This document shows positions 8,484-17,263 of a DNA stretch of 61,525 nt, piece after piece (positions within the stretch are counted from its first letter, which is position 1; every line of letters starts with the position of its first letter). The stretch lies in NCBI GenBank assembly GCA_002381155.1, contig DFQX01000049.1, positions 40,781 to 102,305 on the forward strand, given 5' to 3'. This DNA comes from Flavobacteriaceae bacterium UBA3478 (GTDB taxonomy: Bacteria; Bacteroidota; Bacteroidia; Flavobacteriales; Flavobacteriaceae). A program made the translations under genes and the position numbers. The notes below the pieces were generated by a model that was given only the letters and a program-made list of their open reading frames with translations, was not told where the DNA came from and did no database searches.

Positions 8484-9539
8484 CTATTTTTTCTTGGTCA
8501 TTTGATAGACCTCTTTATAATATTCAGCAATCGGCTGATAAGGCCCATACTTATGCTGCTTAGGAGAGAATTCATCTGCATAAGGCCCATAAGGGGTAGA
8601 CATCGGCTTTCTTTTACGATCAGGAAAGTCCAAATCTAAATGGTCTCTCAAGGGACGATTGTGGCTATTCATATATCCGGCAACATCATAGGCATCTTCA
8701 TCACTAAGTACCGCAGACTCATGTGTAATACCAAAAGGCATGTTATACTTGATAAATTGCGCAGCAGTAATCACTCGATGCATTCCAGCACCATTATTGT
8801 AAGAGAAATCACCCCAAAGCGGAGGATAAGTATACGAAGCCCCAGATGTATCTGAACTAGCAAGACCTTGGCCATTCGATTGATGACATACCGTGCATTG
8901 CTCATTAAAAATAGCCTCACCCTTAGCTATATCGACGGCTCTATTAGGTAATTGAATAGGCTTTAAACCTGAAGAAATCGAAGAAGCTTCTTCTCCGAAA
9001 TAATCATCTAACCAAGAAATGTACGCGAGCATTGCTTTCATTTCTTTTCCGTCTTCAGGTAGTGGAATACCATTCATACTTCGGGTCATACACCCGTTAA
9101 TACGCTCAGATAAGGTGCCTACTTTATTCTCCCGACCTCTAAATTGAGGAAATCGATCAGTAACACCTACTAGAGCAATCCCATAAGATTGGGTGCCGCC
9201 CTGAAGATGACAACTCGAACACCTTAGAACATTCCCCGTGTATCTCATTGATTCATCATCAACAGCAACACCAATAAGCTGATCGGTGTTGGTGATTAAT
9301 TCATATCCGTACTGTATATCCTTAGATTGATATTCAACAGCAGTTTCTAAAGTCATATTTTCACTCAAAACTACTTCAGGAGAATCTACATATAAGCTAT
9401 GCCAATTTTCTTTAGGACCAGAGGCTAAACCCCCGATAAAAATCACAGCTACCATGAGCAACAATACAGTGGTTGTGACCGCAATTAACCGAGAAATTCG
9501 CCCTAGAACTTCTTTAAAATCAGGTTGGTTTATACTCAT
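8484..9539 (-). CDS. TsdA-like dihaem cytochrome c (possible thiosulfate dehydrogenase)
   Basis: A protein of 351 aa with an N-terminal membrane anchor (about residues 17-38) and two class I c-type haem sites: C107-SS-C110-H111 and C215-TV-C218-H219. The segment ERINGCMTRSMNGIPLP with Cys150 resembles TsdA thiosulfate dehydrogenases, where a Cys is the distal ligand of the first haem. KYNMPFG with Met267 would ligate the second haem. TsdA couples thiosulfate oxidation and tetrathionate formation or reduction in the periplasm. The ATG at 9539 is preferred over 9578, which adds only a short hydrophilic leader. No sox genes or electron-acceptor genes are adjacent, so the function remains family-level; a general electron-transfer cytochrome is the alternative. 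Confidence 0.82.
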   Translation of the reverse strand: MSINQPDFKEVLGRISRLIAVTTTVLLLMVAVIFIGGLASGPKENWHSLYVDSPEVVLSENMTLETAVEYQSKDIQYGYELITNTDQLIGVAVDDESMRYTGNVLRCSSCHLQGGTQSYGIALVGVTDRFPQFRGRENKVGTLSERINGCMTRSMNGIPLPEDGKEMKAMLAYISWLDDYFGEEASSISSGLKPIQLPNRAVDIAKGEAIFNEQCTVCHQSNGQGLASSDTSGASYTYPPLWGDFSYNNGAGMHRVITAAQFIKYNMPFGITHESAVLSDEDAYDVAGYMNSHNRPLRDHLDLDFPDRKRKPMSTPYGPYADEFSPKQHKYGPYQPIAEYYKEVYQMTKKK

Positions 9540-9659
9540 TCGGTTTTCAATAAAGGTTGTTACAAGAAAAGTACACAATAGTATTTAAATCATCACAGAT
9601 GATTTGCAACCTAGGAAACTCAACAAAATTTGGGTAACTTAAGTGATAGAAAACGAGCT

Positions 9660-11531
9660 ATGAAAACACGCTTAAAATCGTTTCAAAATAAACTAGAGCA
9701 GCAACTCCAGAGAGACTTTAAATCCTATTCAGAGTTGCATCAGTACAGCGTGAATAATCTGGCAGAATTCTGGCAATTTCTTGCTGAATTTTTCGAAATA
9801 AAATTTTTTGACAAACCTCAGAAAATCCTTGAAACTGGGGATCACCTCATAGACTCCCGTTGGTTCACAGGAGCAACAGTAAGTTACACCTTCGAGGTCT
9901 TTAAGCACTTTAAATCAGATGAGGTTGCGATTCATTACTCTGACGAAGAAGGCAATTCCCTTTCGGTGAGTTGGCCCTCACTTCTCGCAAAGGTTCACCA
10001 CTATAAAAATATATTCGAGCAATTTGGACTTAAGAAAGGAGATCGAGTAGCGGGTTATGTACTTAACCGGCCCGATACCGTTGCCGCCTTTTTAGCTACT
10101 AATGCTTTAGGGGCGATTTGGGCCAGCTGTCCACCAGAATTTGGAGATAAAGCTGTTCAAGACCGGTTCGAACTAATCAAACCAAAACTATTAGTTGCAC
10201 ATACGGGTTATACTTTTCGAGGCAACTATTTTGATCGTTCAGAGGTTCTTCAAAAATTAGAAGAAAAGATTCCTAGCATTGAACACACGATCGTACTCGA
10301 CCTCGATTTTACAGAAGAGTCCTACGAATTAGATCAACTAGTATTTGAAAAAGTAGGGTTTGACCACCCGATCTGGATCTTATTTTCTTCAGGCACTACA
10401 GGTAAACCAAAAGCGATAACTCACCATACCGGCGGTATGATTCTTGAGCATTGTAAAGCCCTTGGCTTGCATCAAGATGTCCGCAGAGGCGACTGTTATT
10501 TCTGGTACAGTACAACGGGATGGATGATGTACAACTACAGTCTAGGCTCACTACTTCTCGGGGCAACCTTATGTTTATATCACGGCGATTCATTCTACCC
10601 CAACCCTGATCGATTATGGGAATTCGCTCGTGAATTTAAGATCAATCATTTTGGTCACGGTTCAGTGTATTACAGCCACTTGTTATCAAAATCCTCGAAG
10701 CTTAGTAACGCAGCCCATCAGCCTCAGCTAAAGAGTATCGGTGCTACAGGATCAGTTTTGTACAAAGAGGTTGCAGCCGCATTAAAACAGCGATTCCCAA
10801 ACACACATATCATCTCGCTTAGTGGAGGAACAGACGTCTGCTCTGCCTTTCTCGGAGGCCTACCCGGATCAGAATCAAAGCCTGGAGAGCTTCAATGCAA
10901 ACTCTTAGGTGCCGCTGTCGAAATCTTTGGTGAAAAAGGCGAAAGAATAATTAACACCCCTGGGGAGCTGGTGCTAACCGCTCCACTAATTTCTATGCCC
11001 CTATATTTTTGGGATGACTCTGAGAATTCTAAATATCTCAGCAGCTATTACGCCGACTACGAGAATGTTTGGAGACATGGAGACTGGGCTGAAGAGACCA
11101 CTCGAGGCAGTTTCATTATTTATGGCCGATCTGATGCTACCCTCAACAGACACGGAGTACGTATCGGCACTGCAGAAATTGATCAAAGTTTAAAGCAATT
11201 AGATGGTGTAGAAGACAGCTTGGTTCTTCACTTAAACCACAAAGGCCAAGATGAACTATTACTTTTCGTTAAGGCCGGTAAGGACTTATCTACTCAAGAA
11301 ATCAATAAGCATCTCAAAACCAATTTATCCCCAAGACATCAGGCCGATCTAATTTGGCAAGTCGATGACCTGCCTTACACTCTAAGCGGTAAAAAGCTAG
11401 AAATTCCTATTCGTAAGATTCTCGAGGGTCAATCACCTGCAGAAGTCATTTCGTTTGACGCTCTTAGAAATCCTGAGGCAATTCAATTTTTTATTGATCT
11501 GAATAATACGCTCTATGAAAGTAACCACTGA
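9660..11531 (+). CDS. aacS: Acetoacetyl-CoA synthetase (acetoacetate-CoA ligase)
   Basis: An ANL-superfamily adenylate-forming enzyme of 623 aa that activates acetoacetate with ATP and CoA. The N-terminal AacS-type region (YSELHQYSVNNLAEFW) precedes the AMP-binding P-loop ILFSSGTTGKPKAI. The later adenylation motifs HGDWAEE and YGRSDATLNRHGVRIG are intact, and the catalytic Lys lies in TLSGKKLEIP. A TTG at 9630 could extend the frame by 10 residues, but the ATG at 9660 fits the family start. The thiolase start codon lies inside its 3' end (17-nt overlap), so the two are translated from one message. Together they convert acetoacetate to two acetyl-CoA, as in ketone-body or PHB breakdown. Confidence 0.93.
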   Translation: MKTRLKSFQNKLEQQLQRDFKSYSELHQYSVNNLAEFWQFLAEFFEIKFFDKPQKILETGDHLIDSRWFTGATVSYTFEVFKHFKSDEVAIHYSDEEGNSLSVSWPSLLAKVHHYKNIFEQFGLKKGDRVAGYVLNRPDTVAAFLATNALGAIWASCPPEFGDKAVQDRFELIKPKLLVAHTGYTFRGNYFDRSEVLQKLEEKIPSIEHTIVLDLDFTEESYELDQLVFEKVGFDHPIWILFSSGTTGKPKAITHHTGGMILEHCKALGLHQDVRRGDCYFWYSTTGWMMYNYSLGSLLLGATLCLYHGDSFYPNPDRLWEFAREFKINHFGHGSVYYSHLLSKSSKLSNAAHQPQLKSIGATGSVLYKEVAAALKQRFPNTHIISLSGGTDVCSAFLGGLPGSESKPGELQCKLLGAAVEIFGEKGERIINTPGELVLTAPLISMPLYFWDDSENSKYLSSYYADYENVWRHGDWAEETTRGSFIIYGRSDATLNRHGVRIGTAEIDQSLKQLDGVEDSLVLHLNHKGQDELLLFVKAGKDLSTQEINKHLKTNLSPRHQADLIWQVDDLPYTLSGKKLEIPIRKILEGQSPAEVISFDALRNPEAIQFFIDLNNTLYESNH

Positions 11532-12699
11532 TATCTATTTGATAGCTGCCAAGCGCACACCTATAGCAAGTTTTGGATCAGAACTGGCTTCACTTACAGC
11601 AACTGATCTGGCCTCAGAAGCCATCAAAGCAATTCTTCAATCGGCTGGTGTTTCAGGACGAGAAGTAGAGGAGACCTTCTTGGGAAATGTTTGCGCTGCA
11701 GGTGTTGGTCAAGCCCCGGCTCGACAAGCGGCTCTAAAAGCAGGCATTTCTGAAAAATCACCTGCCACCACTATTAATAAGGTTTGTGCTTCTGGTTTAA
11801 AATCAATTATTCTAGCAACACAAACACTACAATTGAATCAAAGAAAATTGGTGGTAGCTGGTGGAGCTGAAAGCATGTCAAACATTCCCTACTACGATCG
11901 GGCAGCTCGTTGGGGCGTTAAATATGGAGATCAAAAACTCATTGACGGCCTTGCCTATGACGGGCTTACCGATGCAACCGAAGGGGTCGCTATGGGAGTT
12001 TTAGCCGAAAAAGTCTGCAAAGAAAAAGGGATAAGCCGAGAGGCTCAAGACAGGTATAGTATAACCTCTTACAAGCGTGCTCAAAAAGCCTGGGAAGAGA
12101 AGTCTTTTAGTGATGAAGTCTGCCCTATATCGATTAGCAGTAAGAAAGGAGTAATTCTTATCGATAAAGACGAAGAGTGCTTCAAAGTAAATTTTGATAA
12201 AGTATCACAGCTAAAACCGGCTTTTGACCCTGACGGAACGATTACCGCAGCGAATGCTTCAACGATTAATGATGGTGCCGCAGCGATTCTAATGGCAAAT
12301 AATGAAGGGCTTAAAACAATTTCATCTAAGCCTATTGCAAAGATTATTGGCTACAGCGAAACCGCCCTTACCCCTGCCGAGTTTACACTTGCTCCGATTG
12401 AAGCTACTAAAGCTTTATTGAAGACAACGGGTATTAATCTAAAAGAAGTTGATCTTTTTGAGATCAACGAGGCCTTCGCAATGGTTCCTCTCGCATTTGC
12501 TGATGCATTAAACGTAGGATTAGACAAGATCAATATCAACGGTGGTGCAGTATCATTAGGGCATCCTATCGGTTGTTCAGGAACACGTATAGTTGTAACG
12601 CTTGTACACGCCTTAAGGGCTCGCAGTATGCGATATGGAATCGCGGCGATTTGCAACGGAGGTGGGGGTGCTTCTGCTATGCTTATCGAAGCGTTGTAG
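11515..12699 (+). CDS. Acetyl-CoA C-acetyltransferase (thiolase)
   Basis: A thiolase of 394 aa that cleaves or forms acetoacetyl-CoA. The nucleophile is Cys91 in NKVCASGLKS, NEAF lies at 318-321, and the acid/base residues are His350 in GHPIGCSGTR and Cys380 in CNGGGG. Length and motifs are those of biosynthetic or degradative type II thiolases. It overlaps the acetoacetyl-CoA synthetase gene by 17 nt, which strongly suggests that it completes acetoacetate catabolism here. The sua5-like gene follows 17 nt after its stop, and a possible promoter sits in that gap. Confidence 0.94.
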   Translation: MKVTTDIYLIAAKRTPIASFGSELASLTATDLASEAIKAILQSAGVSGREVEETFLGNVCAAGVGQAPARQAALKAGISEKSPATTINKVCASGLKSIILATQTLQLNQRKLVVAGGAESMSNIPYYDRAARWGVKYGDQKLIDGLAYDGLTDATEGVAMGVLAEKVCKEKGISREAQDRYSITSYKRAQKAWEEKSFSDEVCPISISSKKGVILIDKDEECFKVNFDKVSQLKPAFDPDGTITAANASTINDGAAAILMANNEGLKTISSKPIAKIIGYSETALTPAEFTLAPIEATKALLKTTGINLKEVDLFEINEAFAMVPLAFADALNVGLDKININGGAVSLGHPIGCSGTRIVVTLVHALRARSMRYGIAAICNGGGGASAMLIEAL

Positions 12700-12703
12700 C
12701 ACC

Positions 12704-12711
12704 TATCTTTG
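12704..12711 (+). promoter_or_regulatory. Candidate -7 element for the sua5-like gene
   Basis: TATCTTTG matches the Bacteroidota -7 consensus TAnnTTTG exactly and ends 5 nt before the ATG at 12717. Transcription from it would start at or next to the ATG and give a leaderless or nearly leaderless message. No good -33 TTG lies at the usual 19-21 nt spacing, so this is only a candidate. Confidence 0.35.
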
Positions 12712-12716
12712 CGTAC

Positions 12717-13685
12717 ATGAAATTAGTTTCAATAGAAGAAGCAGTAGAATTTCTGAAGAGAGATAAGGTAGTTGCTATACCCACCGAAACGGTATACGGC
12801 TTGGCAGCTAATGCTTTTTCTGAAACGGCAGTCTCACAGGTTTTTAAAACCAAAGGTAGACCGAGCTATAATCCTCTAATTGTACATATTGCCAACTATG
12901 AAGGATTAACTGATCTGGTTTCATCTTTTCCTGAAAACGCAAAAATATTAGCCGATAAATTTTGGCCTGGTCCACTGACCCTATTGCTACCCAAGAAAGA
13001 TAGTATCTCAGATCGAATTACGGCAGGTAAATCAAATGTGGCGATTCGAATACCTAGTCATCCGATTGCTCAAGATTTATTGAAGAAAATAGACTTTCCA
13101 TTGGTTGCGCCAAGTGCGAATCGGTTCAAACATATCAGTCCTACTATGCCTTCTCATGTTTTTGACAGTTTGGGTGCTGAGGTACCCATTATAGATGGTA
13201 GGGAATGTAAATTAGGGTTAGAGTCTACCATTGTTGGATTCGAGGATAATGGCAGACCAGTGGTTTATAGACAAGGATCCATTTCATTAGAGTCTTTACA
13301 AGAAGTCTTGCCCGAAACTTATCTATTGCACCAGAGATCAAATGCTGAAGAATCGATTGTCGCTCCGGGAATGATCAAAAGGCACTATGCACCGAATACT
13401 CCATTGAGAATTGTTGATTCTATAGAAAAGCACTTAGAAGAGTTCGGGAGCACGAATAAAATTGGCGTTATTTATAAGGCCGAGACCAAAACGCACAAGC
13501 TTGCCACGCAGACAATAGCGCTTTCAAGAGGGGGGAACCTGAGTGAAATAGCCGAAAAGCTCTATGCCACATTTCATCAATTAGATAAACAGAATTTAGA
13601 CTATTTGATCATTGAGCGTTTCGAAAATATCGGATTAGGTAGAACCTTAAACGATAAAATCACCAGAGCCTCATGCGAAGACTAA
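12717..13685 (+). CDS. L-threonylcarbamoyladenylate synthase (Sua5/TsaC family)
   Basis: A protein of 322 aa that makes threonylcarbamoyl-AMP from threonine, bicarbonate and ATP, the first step of the t6A37 modification of ANN-decoding tRNAs. The YrdC/TsaC core spans about residues 5-185 (VVAIPTETVYGLAANAFS, FWPGPLTLLL, VAPSANRF). A C-terminal Sua5 domain (RHYAPNTPL onward) makes it the long Sua5 form. The frame is open upstream to 12573, but that extension lies inside the thiolase gene and has no family similarity, so the ATG at 12717 is used. It is cytoplasmic and expected to be essential or near-essential. Confidence 0.94.
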   Translation: MKLVSIEEAVEFLKRDKVVAIPTETVYGLAANAFSETAVSQVFKTKGRPSYNPLIVHIANYEGLTDLVSSFPENAKILADKFWPGPLTLLLPKKDSISDRITAGKSNVAIRIPSHPIAQDLLKKIDFPLVAPSANRFKHISPTMPSHVFDSLGAEVPIIDGRECKLGLESTIVGFEDNGRPVVYRQGSISLESLQEVLPETYLLHQRSNAEESIVAPGMIKRHYAPNTPLRIVDSIEKHLEEFGSTNKIGVIYKAETKTHKLATQTIALSRGGNLSEIAEKLYATFHQLDKQNLDYLIIERFENIGLGRTLNDKITRASCED

Positions 13686-13707
13686 GATTTCTTAACTTCA
13701 TTCAGAA

Positions 13708-14604
13708 ATGAGCCACGACCACAGACATCACACTTCGTCAAAAAAACTAGGATTAACCATTCTGTTAAACCTAGGTATTACTGCCGCTCAGGTAATCGGT
13801 GGTATACTATCGGGAAGTATTGCTTTAATTACTGATGCCGCGCATAATTTCAGTGACGTGATTTCATTGGTAGTGAGCTACACCGCCAACCGATTAGCAA
13901 AGAAACGAGCAACTTCTGATAAAACATTTGGCTATAAGAGAGCTGAAATTATCGCGGCATTCATCAACTCAATTTCTCTAGTCCTACTCTCGCTTTGGCT
14001 TATTATAGAATCGATTCAACGATTATTAGATCCTCAACCCGTTGAAGAAAAAACCGTTATTCTACTATCTCTAATCGCCATAGCAGGAAATGGTTTGAGC
14101 GTTTTTCTATTACATAAGCAAACTGAAAACAACATTAATCTGAAATCCGCATACATTCATCTATTGTCAGATTTAATGGCAAGTGCGATTGTTTTAGTCG
14201 GTGGTATTGCCATTTACTATTTTGATGTATACTGGGTTGATCCTTTACTAGGGATTTTGATTTCTATCTATCTCATTTATATCGGATATGAATTATTGAA
14301 AGAATCGATTCAAATTTTAATGCTGTACACTCCTGTTGAAATTAGTCTTGATAAGGTTGTTTCTGCTGTCGAGAAACTACGCCCGAATACACGACTGCAT
14401 CACATCCATATTTGGAAGCTAAACGATACTGAAATACACCTTGAAGCACATCTTGACCTCAAGGAAAATTTAAGTCTTTTAGAATTTCAAGAACTACAAT
14501 TACAGATCGAACAGCTTCTTTGCAAGCAGTTCAAGATTAATCACGTTACGATTCAACCCGAATATAATCGCAGTGACGAAAAGGATCTGATTGTTCAAGA
14601 CTAA
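13708..14604 (+). CDS. Cation diffusion facilitator (CDF) family metal exporter
   Basis: An inner-membrane proton-coupled metal antiporter of 298 aa, probably for zinc and related ions. The N-terminus is His-rich (MSHDHRHH). Six transmembrane segments are apparent, with the zinc-site motifs DAAHNFSD (TM2) and HLLSDLMAS (TM5). A cytosolic ferredoxin-like C-terminal domain (RLHHIHIWKLNDTEIHLEAHL) follows. These features match CzcD/ZitB-type exporters. It starts 22 nt after the sua5 stop and ends 2 nt from the convergent DoxX gene. The exact metal cannot be assigned. Confidence 0.93.
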   Translation: MSHDHRHHTSSKKLGLTILLNLGITAAQVIGGILSGSIALITDAAHNFSDVISLVVSYTANRLAKKRATSDKTFGYKRAEIIAAFINSISLVLLSLWLIIESIQRLLDPQPVEEKTVILLSLIAIAGNGLSVFLLHKQTENNINLKSAYIHLLSDLMASAIVLVGGIAIYYFDVYWVDPLLGILISIYLIYIGYELLKESIQILMLYTPVEISLDKVVSAVEKLRPNTRLHHIHIWKLNDTEIHLEAHLDLKENLSLLEFQELQLQIEQLLCKQFKINHVTIQPEYNRSDEKDLIVQD

Positions 14605-14606
14605 GT

Positions 14607-14984
14607 TTATCTAGTACGCTGGTCTAATGAATAACTCCCCGCGCCCATTAAGGCAACACATAGAAATCCAACTAAATAAAGTAGCGCCATTTCCTTCTTT
14701 GCAAGTGGATCGGCACCATGCGCAATAAACACAGCAACGGCCATAGCAAAAGAGGTGATCAATGCCATTATACGGGTTTTAAAACCAACGATAATGAAAA
14801 TAGGAGCAACTAATTCTGCAAAAATTACTAGGTAAAGAGATAGCGTACTACCTAACCCTAAAGGATCCCCAAAACTCAAATTCCCTTCAAGAATACGTTC
14901 GAACTTTGACCAACCGTGAGTCATCAGAAGTAAAGAAAATACAATACGTAGAAGAGCTAAGGCGCTGTCGTGAAATCGAGCCAT
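14607..14984 (-). CDS. DoxX family membrane protein
   Basis: A four-helix inner-membrane protein of 125 aa of the DoxX/DoxD superfamily. The starting stretch ALLRIVFSLLLMTHGWSKF and the later LVIFAELVAPIFIIVGFKTR are typical. The family is linked loosely to quinone-dependent redox or thiol stress, without a firm general function. It is monocistronic, divergent from a small lipoprotein gene with 49 nt between starts, and ends almost flush with the CDF gene. Confidence 0.87.
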   Translation of the reverse strand: MARFHDSALALLRIVFSLLLMTHGWSKFERILEGNLSFGDPLGLGSTLSLYLVIFAELVAPIFIIVGFKTRIMALITSFAMAVAVFIAHGADPLAKKEMALLYLVGFLCVALMGAGSYSLDQRTR

Positions 14985-15033
14985 CTATTTGAAAAATTAA
15001 TTGTTAGTGCCTAAATTTATATAAAACTCAAAC

Positions 15034-15189
15034 GTGAAAAGATTTATCGCTGTTTTATTTGTCAGTCTATTTATGGGTAGCTTACTACTTTCATGTAAAG
15101 CAATGAATACATCAAAGAAGGGTGAAGATGCAGAAATCACAACTCCTCCAAACGTAGGCTCGAACAAACTCTCTAAAAAACGTCAATAA
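15034..15189 (+). CDS. Small lipoprotein, 51 aa, GTG start
   Basis: A GTG-initiated frame encodes MKRFIAVLFVSLFMGSLLLS followed by Cys21, a textbook lipoprotein signal with lipobox LLLSC. The mature peptide is about 30 residues, hydrophilic and Lys-rich at its end, closing with a TAA at 15187. It fills an otherwise empty 275-bp region between DoxX and the PLP enzyme. No function is recognised; similarly tiny lipoproteins are common and poorly annotated in Bacteroidota. The well-formed signal argues that it is real, but without homologues in hand it stays a prediction. Confidence 0.6.
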   Translation: MKRFIAVLFVSLFMGSLLLSCKAMNTSKKGEDAEITTPPNVGSNKLSKKRQ

Positions 15190-15191
15190 AC

Positions 15192-15209
15192 AGATGTTTA
15201 AATACATCT
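15192..15209. repeat. Small inverted repeat upstream of the PLP enzyme gene
   Basis: AGATGT (15192-15197) and ACATCT (15204-15209) form a perfect 6-bp dyad with a TTAAAT spacer, 2 nt after the small lipoprotein stop and 50 nt before the next start. There is no T run, so it is not a standard terminator. It could be an operator for the downstream sulfur amino-acid gene. Confidence 0.3.
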
Positions 15210-15259
15210 AGAATCTTAACAAATTCACTATCTTTTCTTGGCTAAAATCACATTTAGTT

Positions 15260-16501
15260 ATGAAAAAACCTGAGTCGTTAATGATGTCTCTGGGCTATGT
15301 TCCTGAATGGAGCGAAGGCTCAGTTAAACCCCCAATATTTCAAACCTCAACCTTCGGATTTAAAACTGCCGAAGAGGGTAAACGATTTTTCGAAATAGCC
15401 TACGGCAAATCATCTCTGGAGCCAGGAGAACAAATGGGGCTTATCTATTCTCGACTGAACAACCCAAACATGCAGATTCTCGAGGAGCGCCTGGCTGTTC
15501 TTGAGCACAGTGAAGAAGCAGCAGCATTTGTAAGCGGAATGAGTGCAATCTCTACGGTTATGCTTGCGTATCTTAAACCAGGGGATACCCTCATTTTCAG
15601 CAATGAAGTCTATGGAGGAACACACCACTTCGTTCATCATTATCTCAAATCTATAGGCGTAAACGTTCTCTCTATCCTAGATTGGAGCGATACCAAACAA
15701 ATCGAACAGACGCTTGAATCTAAAGGACTCATTGAAAAGGTTGCCATGATTTATTGCGAAACACCGGCCAACCCTACCAACACTCTGGTTGATTTAAAAG
15801 CTGTTGTTCGATTAAAGAAACAACTCGAGTCACGACTAGGGAAAACGGTAATCCTGGCTGTGGATAATACTTATCTCGGGCCTATATGGCAAAAACCTTT
15901 GGAGTTCGGAGCCGACCTAGTCTGTTACTCTGCCACTAAATTCTTGAACGGGCACAGTGACGTGATTGCAGGAGCGGTAATGGGAAGCAGAGAAGCTATT
16001 GGGCCGGTTAAAGGGCTAAGAACCTTTCTAGGCGGGATGATTGCGCCCTACACCGCATGGTTATTAACAAGAAGTCTAGAAACGCTCCATGTGCGAATGA
16101 ACTACCAAACTCAGAATGCACAAAAGCTCGCTCAATTTTTAGAAGGCCATTCTAAGGTCAAAAAAGTTTTATTTCCTGGTTTAGAGAGCATGTCTTCTAG
16201 TCAGAAAGAAATTTATCATAAGCAATGCAAATCGCCCGGTGCGATGATCAGTATTGTGCTGCATGGGGGTGAGGCCGAAGCTTTTCGCTTTCTAAATGCA
16301 CTTAAACTAATCAAACTTGCGGTCAGTTTAGGTAGTAATGAAAGTCTAGCCCAACACCCACATTCAATGACTCACTCAGACGTGCCTGATGAGGAAAAAG
16401 CACAAATGGGTATCGAGCTATCTTTAGTGCGAATCAGCGTAGGAATCGAGCACGCTGATGACCTTATTGAAGATTTAAAACAAGCCTTAGAAAACGTGTG
16501 A
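15260..16501 (+). CDS. Cys/Met metabolism PLP-dependent enzyme (cystathionine gamma-synthase / methionine gamma-lyase family)
   Basis: A fold-type I PLP enzyme of 413 aa of the trans-sulfuration family. The PLP-binding Lys is K227 in CYSATKFLNGHSD, the phosphate-binding segment is YSRLNNPN (63-70), and the cofactor Asp lies in AVDNTYLGP. The C-terminal LAVSLGSNESLAQHP and VRISVGIEH are typical. Family members make cystathionine from O-acyl-homoserine, or degrade cystathionine or methionine. The longer loop after residue 45 (EIAYGKSSLEPGEQMG) resembles methionine gamma-lyase-like annotations in Flavobacteria, but specificity is not decidable by eye. Its stop overlaps the next gene's GTG by 4 nt (GTGA). 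Confidence 0.9.
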   Translation: MKKPESLMMSLGYVPEWSEGSVKPPIFQTSTFGFKTAEEGKRFFEIAYGKSSLEPGEQMGLIYSRLNNPNMQILEERLAVLEHSEEAAAFVSGMSAISTVMLAYLKPGDTLIFSNEVYGGTHHFVHHYLKSIGVNVLSILDWSDTKQIEQTLESKGLIEKVAMIYCETPANPTNTLVDLKAVVRLKKQLESRLGKTVILAVDNTYLGPIWQKPLEFGADLVCYSATKFLNGHSDVIAGAVMGSREAIGPVKGLRTFLGGMIAPYTAWLLTRSLETLHVRMNYQTQNAQKLAQFLEGHSKVKKVLFPGLESMSSSQKEIYHKQCKSPGAMISIVLHGGEAEAFRFLNALKLIKLAVSLGSNESLAQHPHSMTHSDVPDEEKAQMGIELSLVRISVGIEHADDLIEDLKQALENV

Positions 16502-17187
16502 TCTATCGAATCGTATTTATCGTCTTTTTAGCTAGCCTTGGCGGATGTTCGATCCAAGAATCTCAAGGGGAATTATTAGTCCAGCAATCTATTCTTGCCC
16601 ATGGAGGATTGAAAAACTATACTCATCTCCAAGATTTCAGATATGAAAAAACGAGTTATAACCTAGACGCTCAAGAAATAATCAATGATACTCTCGTTCA
16701 GCAATTTGAGATACCCAGATTTGGTACAACTATTTTAATCACAGAGGATTCACTCAGAATAACACTCCAAAACGAGAGCATTCAGACCTCAAAACCATTA
16801 GATAGTGACCCACAGGACTACAAGAGTATTATCGAGGGAGCGAATTTTGTCTTTTTTCAGCCTTTTAAATTAAAGGATAAGGAAGCTCAAATTGAATACC
16901 TGGGATTAATAAGTTCAGGCTTCTCAAAAAGGCCCTTAGAGCAAATAAGGGTGACTTACCCCAATTCAACTGACATCTGGTACTTCTTTTTTGACCAGGA
17001 AACAAAATATGTACTGGCCAATGCAGTAGATCACAACGGAAAAATAAGTCTCATTCTAAACGACTCACTACAATGGCATAAAAATCTATTGGTTCATAGC
17101 CGACGCAGGAGCTTTTTAAGTAATTCCAATTTTGAGCTAATTCGGCTTCAAGCGAGCTATAAATACAAAATGCTGAGCGTAGAATAA
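16498..17187 (+). CDS. Putative lipoprotein of unknown function
   Basis: A protein of 229 aa beginning at a GTG that overlaps the previous stop (GTGA), so it is probably translationally coupled to the PLP enzyme. The signal peptide ends in FLASLGGC with lipidated Cys17. The segment QQSILAHGGLKNYTHLQDFRY resembles the start of DUF6503-like lipoproteins of Bacteroidota, which have a LolA-like half-barrel look, but I am not sure of that placement. No catalytic motif is visible. Its tie to sulfur amino-acid metabolism rests only on the overlap. Confidence 0.72.
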   Translation: MIYRIVFIVFLASLGGCSIQESQGELLVQQSILAHGGLKNYTHLQDFRYEKTSYNLDAQEIINDTLVQQFEIPRFGTTILITEDSLRITLQNESIQTSKPLDSDPQDYKSIIEGANFVFFQPFKLKDKEAQIEYLGLISSGFSKRPLEQIRVTYPNSTDIWYFFFDQETKYVLANAVDHNGKISLILNDSLQWHKNLLVHSRRRSFLSNSNFELIRLQASYKYKMLSVE

Positions 17188-17263
17188 CCAAAGGTTCGGC
17201 AATTATAATACCTTTGATGTCAATAAATTGATTGAGTCTTGAGACTTTACTCAAGAAAATAGC

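Noticed and set aside
12573..12716. 48-residue N-terminal extension of the sua5-like gene
   Set aside because: It lies within the thiolase coding region in another frame and has no family similarity; the YrdC domain starts at the ATG at 12717.
17209..17216. TACCTTTG as promoter of the potassium transporter genes
   Set aside because: It matches the -7 consensus, but no TTG lies at the right distance upstream, so it is not listed as a feature.
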